This document shows, piece by piece, positions 8,627-16,657 of a stretch of DNA of 44,050 nt; position 1 is the first letter of the stretch, and each line of letters begins with the position of its first letter. The stretch spans positions 1 to 44,050 of the forward strand of contig JAFGJG010000147.1 in NCBI GenBank assembly GCA_016929195.1. Reading direction: 5' to 3'. A program made the translations under genes and the position numbers. The notes below the pieces were generated by a model. That model made no database searches, was not told where the DNA came from, and saw only the letters and a list, made by a program, of their open reading frames with translations. Source of the DNA: Thermoleophilaceae bacterium (GTDB taxonomy: Bacteria > Actinomycetota > Thermoleophilia > Solirubrobacterales > Thermoleophilaceae).

Positions 8627-9949
8627 TCAGTCCGCCACCGCGTACAGGCGCCACTCCCCGGGCACGCCCTTCAGCTCGTGGGTGCCGCGCTCGCGGAACT
8701 CGAGCCCGGAGCCGACGACCAGGTCCGTGACGGTGCTCGACACGAGCACCTCGCCGGGCTCCGCCTTCGCCCCCACGCGCGCTCCGATGTTCACGGCCAT
8801 CCCGGCCACGTCGTCGCCGCGCACCTCGAGCTCGCCCGTGTGGAGCCCGGCGCGAATCTCGATGCCGAGCGAGCGCACGCCCTCGCGGATCGCCTGCGCG
8901 CAGCGAATCGCCCGCGCGGGCCCGTCGAAGGTGGCGAGAAAGCCGTCCCCGAGCGTCTTGACCGCCCGTCCGCGGTGCCGGTCGAGCTGGCGCCGCACGA
9001 GCCGGTCGTGCGTCTCGATCAGGTCGCGCCAGCGACTGTCACCCAGCTCGGCCGCCCGCTCGGTCGAGGCGACGATGTCCGTGAACATCACCGTCGCCAG
9101 GACGCGGTCCGGCTCGTGGTCGAGACGCGAGCCGGTGAGGAACTCCTCCAGCTCGTCGAGGATCTCCTCCGAGTCGACCATCGGCAGGTGGTCGACTCCG
9201 TCGAGCTCGACGTAGCGGGCGCCGGGGATGTTCTCCGCCAGGTAGCGGCCGAACGCCACCGGCGCGGCGCGGTCGCCCGCGCGGTGCATGACGAGCGTGG
9301 GCGCGCTGATGCTGGCGAGCACCGAGCGGGTGTCGATCTGGCGGTAGAGGTCCATGAGCGCGGCCGCCGACCTTGGGCTCGATCCGGAGCGGAGCAGTCG
9401 GGCCCAGTAGTCGCGGAAGCGCTGGTCGTCGGCCACGCTCGGCGCGAACATGTGGAGCCCCACGGGGCTGCCCCAGTCGCGGACCAGGATCTCGCCGAAC
9501 GTGGCGAGCGTGGCGTCGGGCACGCCGATGTCATAGCCGTCGCCCTCGATCATCCGCGCGTAGGTTCCGTAGAGGACGAGCGCGGTCACCCGCTCCGGGA
9601 ACGTCGCCGCGAAGAGCTGGCACATCGGGCCGCCCTCCGAGATCCCGTAGAGGGCCGCGCGCTCCGAGCCCGCCGCGTCCATCACCGCGCGCAGGTCGTC
9701 CATGCTCTCCTCGAGCGTGGGCGGCCGGCCGAAGCGGTCGGAGAGGCCCTGGTCGCGCTTGTCGTAGAGGATCAGCCGGGCGAACGCGCTGATGCGCTCG
9801 GGGGTGCGCGCCGCCATCGGGTCGTCCCACATCACCTCCTGGTTGGACACGAAGCCCGAGACCAGCACGACGTCGAGCGGGCCCTCGCCGAGCACCTGGT
9901 AGGCGAGGCTCACGTCGCCGTTGCGGGCGTATCGGATGTCGCCCGTCAC
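8627..9949 (-). CDS. Alpha/beta-hydrolase fused to a class III adenylate/guanylate cyclase
   Basis: A 440-residue one-protein signalling fusion starting at GTG 9949. Residues about 1-270 are an alpha/beta hydrolase with nucleophile elbow GISEGG, acid RAGDRAAP and base DGVDHLPM, so the triad looks complete. Residues about 275-440 are a cyclase homology domain: metal Asp in MFTDIVASTER, Lys and second Asp in VKTLGDGFLATF, and the Asn/Arg pair in AVNIGARVG. All catalytic positions seem present, so it may make cAMP or cGMP in response to a small molecule or ester bound by the hydrolase part. Its start overlaps the stop of the MFS gene (GTGA), which suggests that the transporter and sensor work on related compounds. 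Confidence 0.88.
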   Translation of the reverse strand: MTGDIRYARNGDVSLAYQVLGEGPLDVVLVSGFVSNQEVMWDDPMAARTPERISAFARLILYDKRDQGLSDRFGRPPTLEESMDDLRAVMDAAGSERAALYGISEGGPMCQLFAATFPERVTALVLYGTYARMIEGDGYDIGVPDATLATFGEILVRDWGSPVGLHMFAPSVADDQRFRDYWARLLRSGSSPRSAAALMDLYRQIDTRSVLASISAPTLVMHRAGDRAAPVAFGRYLAENIPGARYVELDGVDHLPMVDSEEILDELEEFLTGSRLDHEPDRVLATVMFTDIVASTERAAELGDSRWRDLIETHDRLVRRQLDRHRGRAVKTLGDGFLATFDGPARAIRCAQAIREGVRSLGIEIRAGLHTGELEVRGDDVAGMAVNIGARVGAKAEPGEVLVSSTVTDLVVGSGLEFRERGTHELKGVPGEWRLYAVAD

Positions 9950-11259
9950 GGGTCGGCGACCTCGGCGGCCTCGACGGCCGCGAGGGCCGGACCGGACCCC
10001 TCGCGTGCCGCGAACGCCAGCAGCCCGCCGACCACCAGCAGGCCCGCGAGCACGGTCAGCGGCATCTCGTACCCGCCGGACGAGTCCTCCGAGATGCCGG
10101 TGAAGGCGGGACCGGCGAACCCGCCGAGGTTCCCGACCGCGGCGATCAGGGCGATCCCGGCCGCCGCGCCGGTGCCCGTCAGGAACGCCGTCGGGAGCGC
10201 CCAGAAGACGGGGATCGCCGCGAGGAGACCGACCGCGGCCAGCGAGATCCCCACCGTCAGCAGCACCGGGCCCTGCGCGTGACCCGTGATCAGCGTGCCG
10301 AGCGCGCCCACCGCCGCGAGCACGGCGATGTAGGGCCGCCGGCTCGCCGCCCGGTCGGCGCGGGGCGCGACCACCAGCATGACCACCGTCGCGATCCCGT
10401 AGGGGACCGCCGCCAGGCAGCCGACCGCGAAGTCGCTGTAGCCGGTGCGGTCCTGGACCAGGTCGGGCACGAAGAACGTCAGGCCGAAGCCGGCGGCCAG
10501 GATGATGAAGTTGATGAGCCCGAGCAGCCACACCTGGCCGCTCACGAGCGCGTCGCGCACGCTGGTCTCGGCCCCGCCGGCGCGCTCCTCGTGCTCGCGC
10601 GCGATCGTCTCGGACAGGTAGCGGCGCTCGTCATCGTCGAGCCACTCCGCGTCACCCGGCCGCTCGTCGAGGTACCTGAGCGTGAAGAGCCCCAGGACGA
10701 CCGCGGGCAGGCCCTCCACGAGGAAGAGCCACTGCCAGCCGTCCAGCCCCGCCACGCCGTCCAGCTCGAGCAGACCGCCGGAGATCGGCCCGCCGGCCAC
10801 GTAGGCGGCGGCAATCGCGGTGAGGAAGAGGGCGAGCGCGCGGGCGCGCTCCTGCTCCGGGAACCACCAGGTGAGGTACAGGATGATGCCCGGGAAGAAG
10901 CCCGCCTCGGCCGCTCCGAGGAGGAAGCGCAGCACGTAGAACTGGCCGGGCTCGGTGATGAACAGCGTGCTCGCCGAGAGGATGCCCCAGGTGACCATGA
11001 TCAGCGCGATCCAGCGGCGCGCGCCGAACCTGGCGAGGGCCAGGTTGCTCGGGATCCCGAAGATCACGTAGCCCAGCGAGAAGATCCCCGCGCCGAGACC
11101 GAAGATCGTGTCCGTGAAATCGAGGTCGTCCTCGAGCTGGAGCTGCGCGAAGCTCACGTTCACGCGGTCCAGGTAGGCGATGCAGTAGATCCCGAACAGG
11201 TACGGGATCAGCCGTCGCGTGGCCTTGGCGAGAGCGCGCCGCCCGACTTCCCCCTCCAT
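9946..11259 (-). CDS. MFS transporter, anion:cation symporter-like
   Basis: A 437-residue major facilitator with about 12 membrane helices. The opening RLIPYLFGIYCIAYLDRVNV and the segment FGLGAGIFSLGYVIFGIPSN are characteristic of the ACS family, which takes up organic acids such as phthalate, tartrate, glucarate or 4-hydroxyphenylacetate with protons. The substrate cannot be assigned. The start ATG 11259 has a TAGGGT box 7 bases upstream that is built on the stop codon of the ornithine cyclodeaminase-like gene. It overlaps the hydrolase-cyclase fusion by 4 bases downstream. Confidence 0.9.
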   Translation of the reverse strand: MEGEVGRRALAKATRRLIPYLFGIYCIAYLDRVNVSFAQLQLEDDLDFTDTIFGLGAGIFSLGYVIFGIPSNLALARFGARRWIALIMVTWGILSASTLFITEPGQFYVLRFLLGAAEAGFFPGIILYLTWWFPEQERARALALFLTAIAAAYVAGGPISGGLLELDGVAGLDGWQWLFLVEGLPAVVLGLFTLRYLDERPGDAEWLDDDERRYLSETIAREHEERAGGAETSVRDALVSGQVWLLGLINFIILAAGFGLTFFVPDLVQDRTGYSDFAVGCLAAVPYGIATVVMLVVAPRADRAASRRPYIAVLAAVGALGTLITGHAQGPVLLTVGISLAAVGLLAAIPVFWALPTAFLTGTGAAAGIALIAAVGNLGGFAGPAFTGISEDSSGGYEMPLTVLAGLLVVGGLLAFAAREGSGPALAAVEAAEVADP

Positions 11260-11266
11260 CGCGGCG

Positions 11267-11272
11267 ACCCTA
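11267..11272 (-). promoter_or_regulatory. -10 box for the MFS gene, built on the upstream stop codon
   Basis: Reverse-strand TAGGGT occupies 11272 down to 11267, 7 bases before the ATG at 11259. Its first three bases are the TAG stop of the gene upstream. Confidence 0.55.
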
Positions 11273-12217
11273 CAGCCTCACGGTCTCCGGCCGGAGCCGC
11301 CCGTCGCGCTCCGCCTCGAGCACGCCCAGGCAGATGGCCAGGTCCTGAATCGCGAGGCCGGTGCTGTCGAACAGGGTGGCCGCCCGGGGGCCAGACCTCC
11401 CGCCCGCCGCCCCGGTGAGCACGTAGCCCAGCTCCGTCACGTTCGCCCGCTCCACGAGCCCGGCCTCGACCGCGCCGGTCAGCTCGCCGCCGTGCGAGGC
11501 CTGCTCCCACTCGTCGCAGAAGAGCTCGCACGCGGCCACGGCGTCGGCGTCGGCCTCCGCCTTGCCGGGGCCATCCGCCCCGAGCATGTTCAGGTGCACG
11601 CCCGGCCGCACGTCGCTCGCCCGGATGACGGGCTCGGCCCCCGGCGTGACGCAGGTGACCACGTCGCAGGCGAGCGCATCGTCGAGGGCGCCGGCCTCCC
11701 AGCCGAGCTCGCCGGCGAGCCGGCCGGCGGCATCCGGGTCGGGGTCGAAGCAGACGCCGGGGCCGTACTCCGCGTCGGCGAGGCAGCGCGCCGCCCACGT
11801 GCCGTGGAGCCCACAGCCCACGATGCCGACCGACGCGGCGTCCTCGCGCGCGAGCTCCTGCGCCGCCACCGCGGCCACGGCGCCGGTCCGGAGCGCGGTC
11901 ACGGCGCGGACGTCCACGACGGCGAGCAGCTCGCCCTTGTCCAGCGACGACACGAAGATCGCGCCCATCACCACGGGCAGCCCGGCGCCGGGATTGCCCG
12001 GGAACGACGTGACCCACTTGAGGATCGCGATGCCGCCGCCCTTGGCCGGCATCGCGCGGAAGTCGCCGGCGGGCTGCGCCTGGAGGTAGGTCTTCGGCGG
12101 CATCTCCCACTGGCCGCTCGCGTGCTCGACGAAGCCATGGCGGACGCGCTCGATCGCCTCGGAGGGCGGGATCGCCCCGAGCACGGCATCGTGGGTGAAG
12201 ACGCTGACCTCGGCCAC
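11270..12217 (-). CDS. Ornithine cyclodeaminase / mu-crystallin family protein
   Basis: A 315-residue NAD(P)-binding enzyme. The N-terminal part (VLGAIPPSEAIERVRHGF…PPKTYLQ…KWVTSFPGN) and the Rossmann motif GIVGCGLHGTWAARCLA match the ornithine cyclodeaminase/mu-crystallin family. Members include ornithine cyclodeaminase, alanine dehydrogenase and ketimine or imino-acid reductases, and I cannot choose among them. I selected GTG 12217 because a TACCTT box lies 6 bases upstream and the family's usual beginning starts here; a longer form from 12298 would add an unsupported 27 residues. The MFS gene follows after 10 bases. Confidence 0.85.
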   Translation of the reverse strand: MAEVSVFTHDAVLGAIPPSEAIERVRHGFVEHASGQWEMPPKTYLQAQPAGDFRAMPAKGGGIAILKWVTSFPGNPGAGLPVVMGAIFVSSLDKGELLAVVDVRAVTALRTGAVAAVAAQELAREDAASVGIVGCGLHGTWAARCLADAEYGPGVCFDPDPDAAGRLAGELGWEAGALDDALACDVVTCVTPGAEPVIRASDVRPGVHLNMLGADGPGKAEADADAVAACELFCDEWEQASHGGELTGAVEAGLVERANVTELGYVLTGAAGGRSGPRAATLFDSTGLAIQDLAICLGVLEAERDGRLRPETVRL

Positions 12218-12223
12218 GGCCGG

Positions 12224-12229
12224 AAGGTA
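12224..12229 (-). promoter_or_regulatory. -10 box deciding the start of the ornithine cyclodeaminase-like gene
   Basis: Reverse-strand TACCTT ends 6 bases before GTG 12217, which favours this start over the upstream alternative at 12298. Confidence 0.5.
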
Positions 12230-12335
12230 CCCGCTGGGCGCCGGGAGGTCCGCGAGCGTCCTGACTTCTGGTTGCAGAGCAACCACAGGGCAGGACACTT
12301 CGCCCGGGCGACCGTCAGCTGCGGCACCTGGCCGT

Positions 12336-12341
12336 TAGCCT
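12336..12341 (+). promoter_or_regulatory. -10 box before the small epsilon-like gene
   Basis: TAGCCT lies 7 bases before GTG 12349, with no Shine-Dalgarno sequence. Confidence 0.5.
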
Positions 12342-12348
12342 CAGCGGC

Positions 12349-12573
12349 GTGAGCCGGAACGGCAGGCACCACCCCGCGCGCCCGCGCATCGAGGTCAGCC
12401 GCGGCGCCGCCACACCCGAGGAGGCCGCCGCGATCGCCGCCGCGATCGAGCAGTTCCTCCGCGACTCGGCACCGCCGCCCGCTCCAGCGGGCGGGATGAG
12501 CCCGTGGCTACGGGCCGGGCTGCTCGAGGGAACCGGCCGGCCGGCCGACGCCCACTCGCCCTGGGGCGGCTAG
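12349..12573 (+). CDS. Candidate acyl-CoA carboxylase epsilon subunit
   Basis: A 74-residue protein. The first part, IEVSRGAATPEEAAAIAAAI, fits the V-x-R-G-x-x-T-P-E-E-x-A-A-I/L pattern of actinobacterial acyl-CoA carboxylase epsilon chains, and the end SPWLRAGLLEGTGR recalls their Trp-containing C-terminal piece. Epsilon chains bind and stabilise the carboxyltransferase core of propionyl- or acetyl-CoA carboxylase. Usually they sit directly beside the beta gene; here pccB is 3.7 kb away. The stop codon overlaps the convergent amidase stop (CTAG). The match is by eye on a short protein, so a different small protein remains possible. Confidence 0.55.
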   Translation: MSRNGRHHPARPRIEVSRGAATPEEAAAIAAAIEQFLRDSAPPPAPAGGMSPWLRAGLLEGTGRPADAHSPWGG

Positions 12574-14012
12574 TCCGCCGCGGCCGCGCCCGCGAAGATC
12601 GGCGGCGTGCGCTCGGCCCACGGCGCCGCCTCCTCGAGCTGCGAGGCCACGCGCAGGAGCAGGTCCTCGCGGCCGTAGGCGGCCACGAGCTGCACCCCGA
12701 TCGGCAGTCCCTCCACGCTCGTGTGCAGCGGGAGCGAGATCGCGGGCTGCCCGGTCGCGTTGAAGCCGGCGGTGAACACGGCCACCGGCGTGGCCGTCAC
12801 GATCGGCATGAGCGGGTTCTCGGGGTCCGCCTTGTATGAGCCGAGCGGCAGCGGCGGCAGCGCCAGCGTGGGCGTGAGCAGCAGGTCGTAGCCGCTCGCC
12901 CACCACTCGGCGGCGCGGCGCGTGACGATCTGCGCGTACTCGACCGCGCGGAGGTACTCGCCCGCGTTGTAACCGCGGCCCATCTCCGCGAGCGCCCAGG
13001 TGAGGGGCTCCACGTCCGCCTCGCCGATCTCCTGCCCGGTCTGGGCCGACCAGTAGCGGAGGTTCCAGTCCACGCCGCCGCTCCAGCGCACCAGGAAGTT
13101 CGGGATGTACTCCTCGTCGTCGAGCTCGGCGGGGTAGGCCTCCTCGACCCCGTGCCCGAGCGACTCGAGCAGCTTCGCGGCCTCCTGAGCCGCGGTCACG
13201 CACTCCGGGTGCGCATCGAATTGCCCGCCGGGAGGCTTCGTCAGGAGCCCCACGCGCAGGCGGCCCGGGTCGGCACCCAGCTCCTCCTCGTACGAGCGCG
13301 CACGGTCCGGCGCCACGTAGGGCTCGCCCGGCGGCGGGTCGGACACCCACTCGAGCACGGCGGCGGTGTCGCGGACGGAGCGCGACACCACGAGCTCCTG
13401 GGTCAGGCCGGACATGACGTCGCCGAAGTCGGGCGCCTGCGACACGCGCCCGCGCGACGGCTTCAGCCCGACGAGTCCGCAGTGGCTCGCCGGTATCCGG
13501 ATCGAGCCGCCGCCGTCGTTCGCGTGCCCGATCGGCACCATGCCGGACGCCACCGCGGCGGCCGACCCGCCGCTCGATCCGCCCGGGGTGTGGCCCGGGT
13601 CCCACGGGTTGCGGCTCGGGCCATAGGCGTCGGGCTCGGTCGTCGGGAGGATTCCCAGCTCGGGCGTGTTGGTCCGCCCGATCGTCACGAAGCCGGCCGC
13701 GCGAAAGCGCCGGGCGAGCCAGGAGTCGTCCTTCGCGGTCCACCCGAGCCGCTTCAGGAAGCCCATTCCCTCGTGGTAGGGCTCCCCCTCCACGTGGCAG
13801 GCGAGGTCCTTCACGACGAACGGCACGCCCCGGAACGGGCCGTCGGCCGGCTCCGCCTCGAGCGCCTTCTCGAAGAGCGGGTGGATGACCGCGTTCAGCT
13901 CGCCGTTGAGCGCCTCGACCCGGTCGATCGCTGCCAGGACCAGCTCCCGCGGCGATACCTCTCCTGATCGCACGAGCTCGGCCTGTCCGGTGGCGTCCAG
14001 CCGCGGATCCAT
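12570..14012 (-). CDS. Amidase signature family hydrolase
   Basis: A 480-residue cytoplasmic amidase. The Ser-cisSer-Lys triad is visible: Lys68 in GVPFVVKDL, the cis-serine in [16 protein letters not shown] (146/147) and the nucleophile Ser170 in [21 protein letters not shown]. Length and motif order are normal for the family, which splits amides, nitrile-derived amides or aryl-acyl amides; the lack of GatB/GatC neighbours argues against Glu-tRNA amidotransferase. A TACGTT box lies 9 bases before the ATG. It runs divergently from the sulfite reductase operon across a 133-base gap. Confidence 0.9.
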   Translation of the reverse strand: MDPRLDATGQAELVRSGEVSPRELVLAAIDRVEALNGELNAVIHPLFEKALEAEPADGPFRGVPFVVKDLACHVEGEPYHEGMGFLKRLGWTAKDDSWLARRFRAAGFVTIGRTNTPELGILPTTEPDAYGPSRNPWDPGHTPGGSSGGSAAAVASGMVPIGHANDGGGSIRIPASHCGLVGLKPSRGRVSQAPDFGDVMSGLTQELVVSRSVRDTAAVLEWVSDPPPGEPYVAPDRARSYEEELGADPGRLRVGLLTKPPGGQFDAHPECVTAAQEAAKLLESLGHGVEEAYPAELDDEEYIPNFLVRWSGGVDWNLRYWSAQTGQEIGEADVEPLTWALAEMGRGYNAGEYLRAVEYAQIVTRRAAEWWASGYDLLLTPTLALPPLPLGSYKADPENPLMPIVTATPVAVFTAGFNATGQPAISLPLHTSVEGLPIGVQLVAAYGREDLLLRVASQLEEAAPWAERTPPIFAGAAAAD

Positions 14013-14021
14013 GCCCGGGGG

Positions 14022-14027
14022 AACGTA
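14022..14027 (-). promoter_or_regulatory. -10 box for the amidase
   Basis: Reverse-strand TACGTT ends 9 bases before the ATG at 14012. Confidence 0.4.
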
Positions 14028-14074
14028 ACCAGAACTGGGCTGCGGGCGCCAGTCTGGATGCCCCGAGCAAAGAT

Positions 14075-14105
14075 TTGCTTAAACCGGGTCGGCTTTTGCT
14101 AGTTT
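14075..14105 (+). promoter_or_regulatory. Possible promoter of the sulfate assimilation operon
   Basis: The 133-base gap upstream of the sulfite reductase gene holds an unusually A/T-rich patch. TTGCTT (14075-14080) could be a -35 element; GCTAGT (14098-14103, 17-base spacer) or TAGTTT (14100-14105) could be the -10. Unlike most genes here this one has a true leader with a Shine-Dalgarno site, so there is room for regulation by a cysteine-responsive factor. Confidence 0.35.
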
Positions 14106-14130
14106 CTGGCGACCCGGACTGACCCGAAGC

Positions 14131-14135
14131 GGAGG
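14131..14135 (+). promoter_or_regulatory. Ribosome binding site of sulfite reductase
   Basis: GGAGG lies 10 bases before ATG 14146. It is one of the few clear Shine-Dalgarno sites in the window. Confidence 0.6.
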
Positions 14136-14145
14136 ACTCCAAGGC

Positions 14146-15972
14146 ATGGAACCGGTATCGGCCCCGCCCACGCGCAAGGGCCGGAAGGGCTCACTCGAGA
14201 ACCCCGAGGTCTACGAGAACGTGCCCGGGCACGTGATCCCGATCATCGAGCGCGAGTTCGACGACTTCGACAACGAGGCGGAGCAGTTCCTCGGCGGGAA
14301 CACCGAGGAGGACGAGTTCATCAAGTTCCGCCTCCGCCAGGGCGTCTACGGCCAGCGCCAGGCGGACGTCCAGATGATCCGGGTGAAGCTTCCGTTCGGC
14401 GGGATCACGCCGGAGCAGATGGGGGCATTCGCCGATGTCGTGGAGCGGTTCGCGCCGCTCGGCAAGGCGCACATCACGACGCGGCAGAACATCCAGATGC
14501 ACCACATGCCGCTGCGCCACGCGGCCGAGGTGATCCGGATCCTCGGCGAGGCGGACCTCTCCTCCCGCGAGGGCTGCGGCAACACCGTCCGCAACGTGAC
14601 CGGCGACCCCTGGGCCGGCATCTGCGAGGGCGAGCTCTTCGACCCCACCCCCTACGTGGGCGCGTACGTGCGCTACTTCGTGCGCCACCCCACCACCCAG
14701 CTCATGCCGCGCAAGGTGAAGACCGCCTTCACCGCGACGGACGAGGACCGGGCGATCACTGGCATCCACGACGTGGCCTACATCCCGCGCGTGCTGAAGG
14801 ACGGGCGCCGCGGGTTCGAGATGCGCGTGGGCGGCGGCACCTCGATCATGCCGCGCGTCGCGCCGACGCTCAACGAGTTCGTGGGCGCCGACGACGGCGA
14901 GTACCTCAAGTGGGCCGAGGCCGTCTTCCGCATCTTCGACCGCCAGGACTGGCTGCGGGTGAACCGGGCCCGCGCCCGGCTCAAGGTCTTCGTCGACAAG
15001 TTCGGGATCGACGAGCTGCGCAAGCAGGTCGAGGAGGAGCTCCAGGGCGACTGGGTGAACGAGCGCGACTTCGACCCGGAGCCGCTCCTGTTCGTCCACG
15101 ACGAGGAGGCGGGCGCACCGCCGAAGCCGGCGAGCTTCGCCAGCCCCAACGGCGACCTCAGCGAGTTCGAGCGCTTCCAGCGCTCAAACGTGACGCCGCA
15201 GCGCCAGCAGGGGTTCTCCGCCGTCCAGATCCGCGTGATCCGCGGCGACCTCACGCCGGAGCAGTTCCGCGGCCTGGCTCAGGTGATGCGCGACTTCTCC
15301 GGCGGCTACGCCCGCACCACGGTGCACCAGAACCTGGTGCTCCGCTGGGTGCGTGACGAGAGCGTCTACGACGTCTGGCGCGCCCTCTCCGAGCTCGGGC
15401 TCGGCGAGGCGGGCGCGGACGAGATCGGCGACGTGGTGAGCTGCCCCGGCACGGACTCGTGCAAGCTCGGCATCACGAGCTCGATGGGCCTGAACCACGC
15501 GGTGCGCGAGCGCGTGGAGTCGCTGGACATCACGGATCCGCTGACGAAGCGGATCCACATCAAGATGTCCGGCTGCCCGAACGGATGCAGCCAGCACCAC
15601 ATCGCGAACATCGGGTTCTACGGCGCGTCGATCAAGGTCGGCGAGCACACCGTGCCGGCGTACGTCGCGCACATCGGCGGGACCTACGAGGGCGGCGAGG
15701 TGGCCTACGGGACGCGCCTGAAGGTGCGCCTGCCGGCCAAGCGGGTGCCCGAGGCGGTGGAGCGCTGGATCCGCATGTACGAGGCCGAGCGCGAGGGCGA
15801 GGAGGAGTTCAACGACTACGCCGAGCGGGCCGGGGCCACGCGGTTCGAGGACGAGGTGCGCAATCTGGCGCTCCCCATCGAGTTCAACCTCGAGAACATC
15901 AACCACTTCATCGACTGGCAGCGCAAGGAGCCCTTCCAGGTCGTCCGGGGTGAGGGCGAATGCGCGGTATAG
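14146..15972 (+). CDS. sir: Siroheme/4Fe-4S sulfite reductase (ferredoxin type)
   Basis: A 608-residue monomeric sulfite/nitrite reductase with two symmetric halves. The four Fe-S/siroheme cysteines are Cys433 and Cys439 (VSCPGTDSCKLG) and Cys477 and Cys481 (SGCPNGCSQHH). Basic siroheme/anion residues lie in HITTRQNIQMHH and REGCGNTVRNVTGDP. The family contains both nitrite and sulfite reductases, but here it is followed by cysH, cysD and cysN, so six-electron reduction of sulfite to sulfide with ferredoxin is by far the likelier role, as for mycobacterial NirA/SirA. Its end overlaps the first codons of the cysH frame by 13 bases. Confidence 0.93.
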   Translation: MEPVSAPPTRKGRKGSLENPEVYENVPGHVIPIIEREFDDFDNEAEQFLGGNTEEDEFIKFRLRQGVYGQRQADVQMIRVKLPFGGITPEQMGAFADVVERFAPLGKAHITTRQNIQMHHMPLRHAAEVIRILGEADLSSREGCGNTVRNVTGDPWAGICEGELFDPTPYVGAYVRYFVRHPTTQLMPRKVKTAFTATDEDRAITGIHDVAYIPRVLKDGRRGFEMRVGGGTSIMPRVAPTLNEFVGADDGEYLKWAEAVFRIFDRQDWLRVNRARARLKVFVDKFGIDELRKQVEEELQGDWVNERDFDPEPLLFVHDEEAGAPPKPASFASPNGDLSEFERFQRSNVTPQRQQGFSAVQIRVIRGDLTPEQFRGLAQVMRDFSGGYARTTVHQNLVLRWVRDESVYDVWRALSELGLGEAGADEIGDVVSCPGTDSCKLGITSSMGLNHAVRERVESLDITDPLTKRIHIKMSGCPNGCSQHHIANIGFYGASIKVGEHTVPAYVAHIGGTYEGGEVAYGTRLKVRLPAKRVPEAVERWIRMYEAEREGEEEFNDYAERAGATRFEDEVRNLALPIEFNLENINHFIDWQRKEPFQVVRGEGECAV

Positions 15973-16613
15973 AACATCGCAGCGCCGCCGGCCGAGCCGG
16001 CGGCTTGCGCACGGCCGAGGCCGCCGCCGAGGAGGTCCTCGCCGAGGCCGTCGAGAAGCACCACCCGCGCCTCGTCATGGCCTGCTCCTTCCAGAAGGAG
16101 GAGTCGGTCCTCATCGACATGTTGATGGCGATCGAGCCGCGTGCGCGCGTGTTCACGATCGACACCGGGGCCCTGTTCCCGGAGACGTACGACGTCTGGC
16201 GCAGGCTCGAGGACCGCTACAAGCTGGCCGTCGAGGTGTTCGATGCGTCGAGCATGAACGGGCCATGGTCACCCGAGAACTGCTGCGGCCCGCGCAAGGT
16301 CGAGGCGCTCGACCGGGCGCTCAAGGGCGTGGACGCCTGGATCACCGGCATCCGCCGCGAGCAGGCGCCCGGCCGGGCGGCGGCCGCCAAGGAGGAGTGG
16401 CAGGAGGCCCGCGGGATCTGGAAGTTCAACCCGCTCGCCGACTGGAGCGAGGACGACGTGTGGCGTTATGTGCTGGAGCACGAGCTCCCGTACAACGAGC
16501 TCCACGACCATGGGTACCAGTCGATCGGCTGCGCTCCCTGCACCGTCCCCGGAGTCGGCCGCGAGGGCCGCTGGGCCGGTCAGGACAAGACCGAGTGCGG
16601 GCTGCACGTGTGA
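15960..16613 (+). CDS. cysH: Adenylylsulfate (APS) reductase, 4Fe-4S type
   Basis: A 217-residue CysH-family reductase that converts APS to sulfite with thioredoxin. The paired cysteines Cys108-Cys109 (ENCCGPRK) and Cys191-x-x-Cys194 (GCAPCT) form the Fe-S cluster site seen in APS-using enzymes, absent from the E. coli PAPS type; Cys213 in TECGLHV is the catalytic cysteine. The fold is a PP-loop-like domain (MACSFQKEESVLIDM). ATG 15960 lies inside the sir gene; TTG 16005, just after a perfect hairpin, is an alternative start that removes 15 unconserved residues. Direct use of APS agrees with the absence of APS kinase in the cluster. Confidence 0.93.
   Translation: MRGIEHRSAAGRAGGLRTAEAAAEEVLAEAVEKHHPRLVMACSFQKEESVLIDMLMAIEPRARVFTIDTGALFPETYDVWRRLEDRYKLAVEVFDASSMNGPWSPENCCGPRKVEALDRALKGVDAWITGIRREQAPGRAAAAKEEWQEARGIWKFNPLADWSEDDVWRYVLEHELPYNELHDHGYQSIGCAPCTVPGVGREGRWAGQDKTECGLHV
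15984..16004. repeat. Perfect 9-bp hairpin with CGA loop, copy 1
   Basis: GCCGCCGGC, loop CGA, then GCCGGCGGC. It begins 11 bases after the sir stop codon and ends right before a TTG that could start cysH. The inner 15 bases recur exactly in a second hairpin at 23466-23486, which has a near-identical position after a stop codon. Confidence 0.6.
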
Positions 16614-16619
16614 GCCTTC

Positions 16620-16625
16620 AGGAGG
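16620..16625 (+). promoter_or_regulatory. Shine-Dalgarno sequence in the cysH-cysD gap
   Basis: AGGAGG is too far (32 bases) from the ATG 16658 of cysD, but 5 bases before an in-frame GTA at 16631. Either it serves a non-standard GTA start, or it is unused. Confidence 0.4.
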
Positions 16626-16657
16626 CACACGTATCCTCCCGGCCCGGGGATGCGGAC

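Noticed and set aside
8616-8628. GACGC-GCC-GCGTC hairpin between convergent pccB and cyclase genes as a terminator
   Set aside because: The stem is only 5 bp, contains a base of each stop codon and lacks a U-run; chance is likely in such G/C-rich DNA.
14146-15972. Dissimilatory or assimilatory nitrite reductase
   Set aside because: The family covers both, but the adjacent cysH, cysD and cysN and the absence of nitrate genes favour sulfite reductase.
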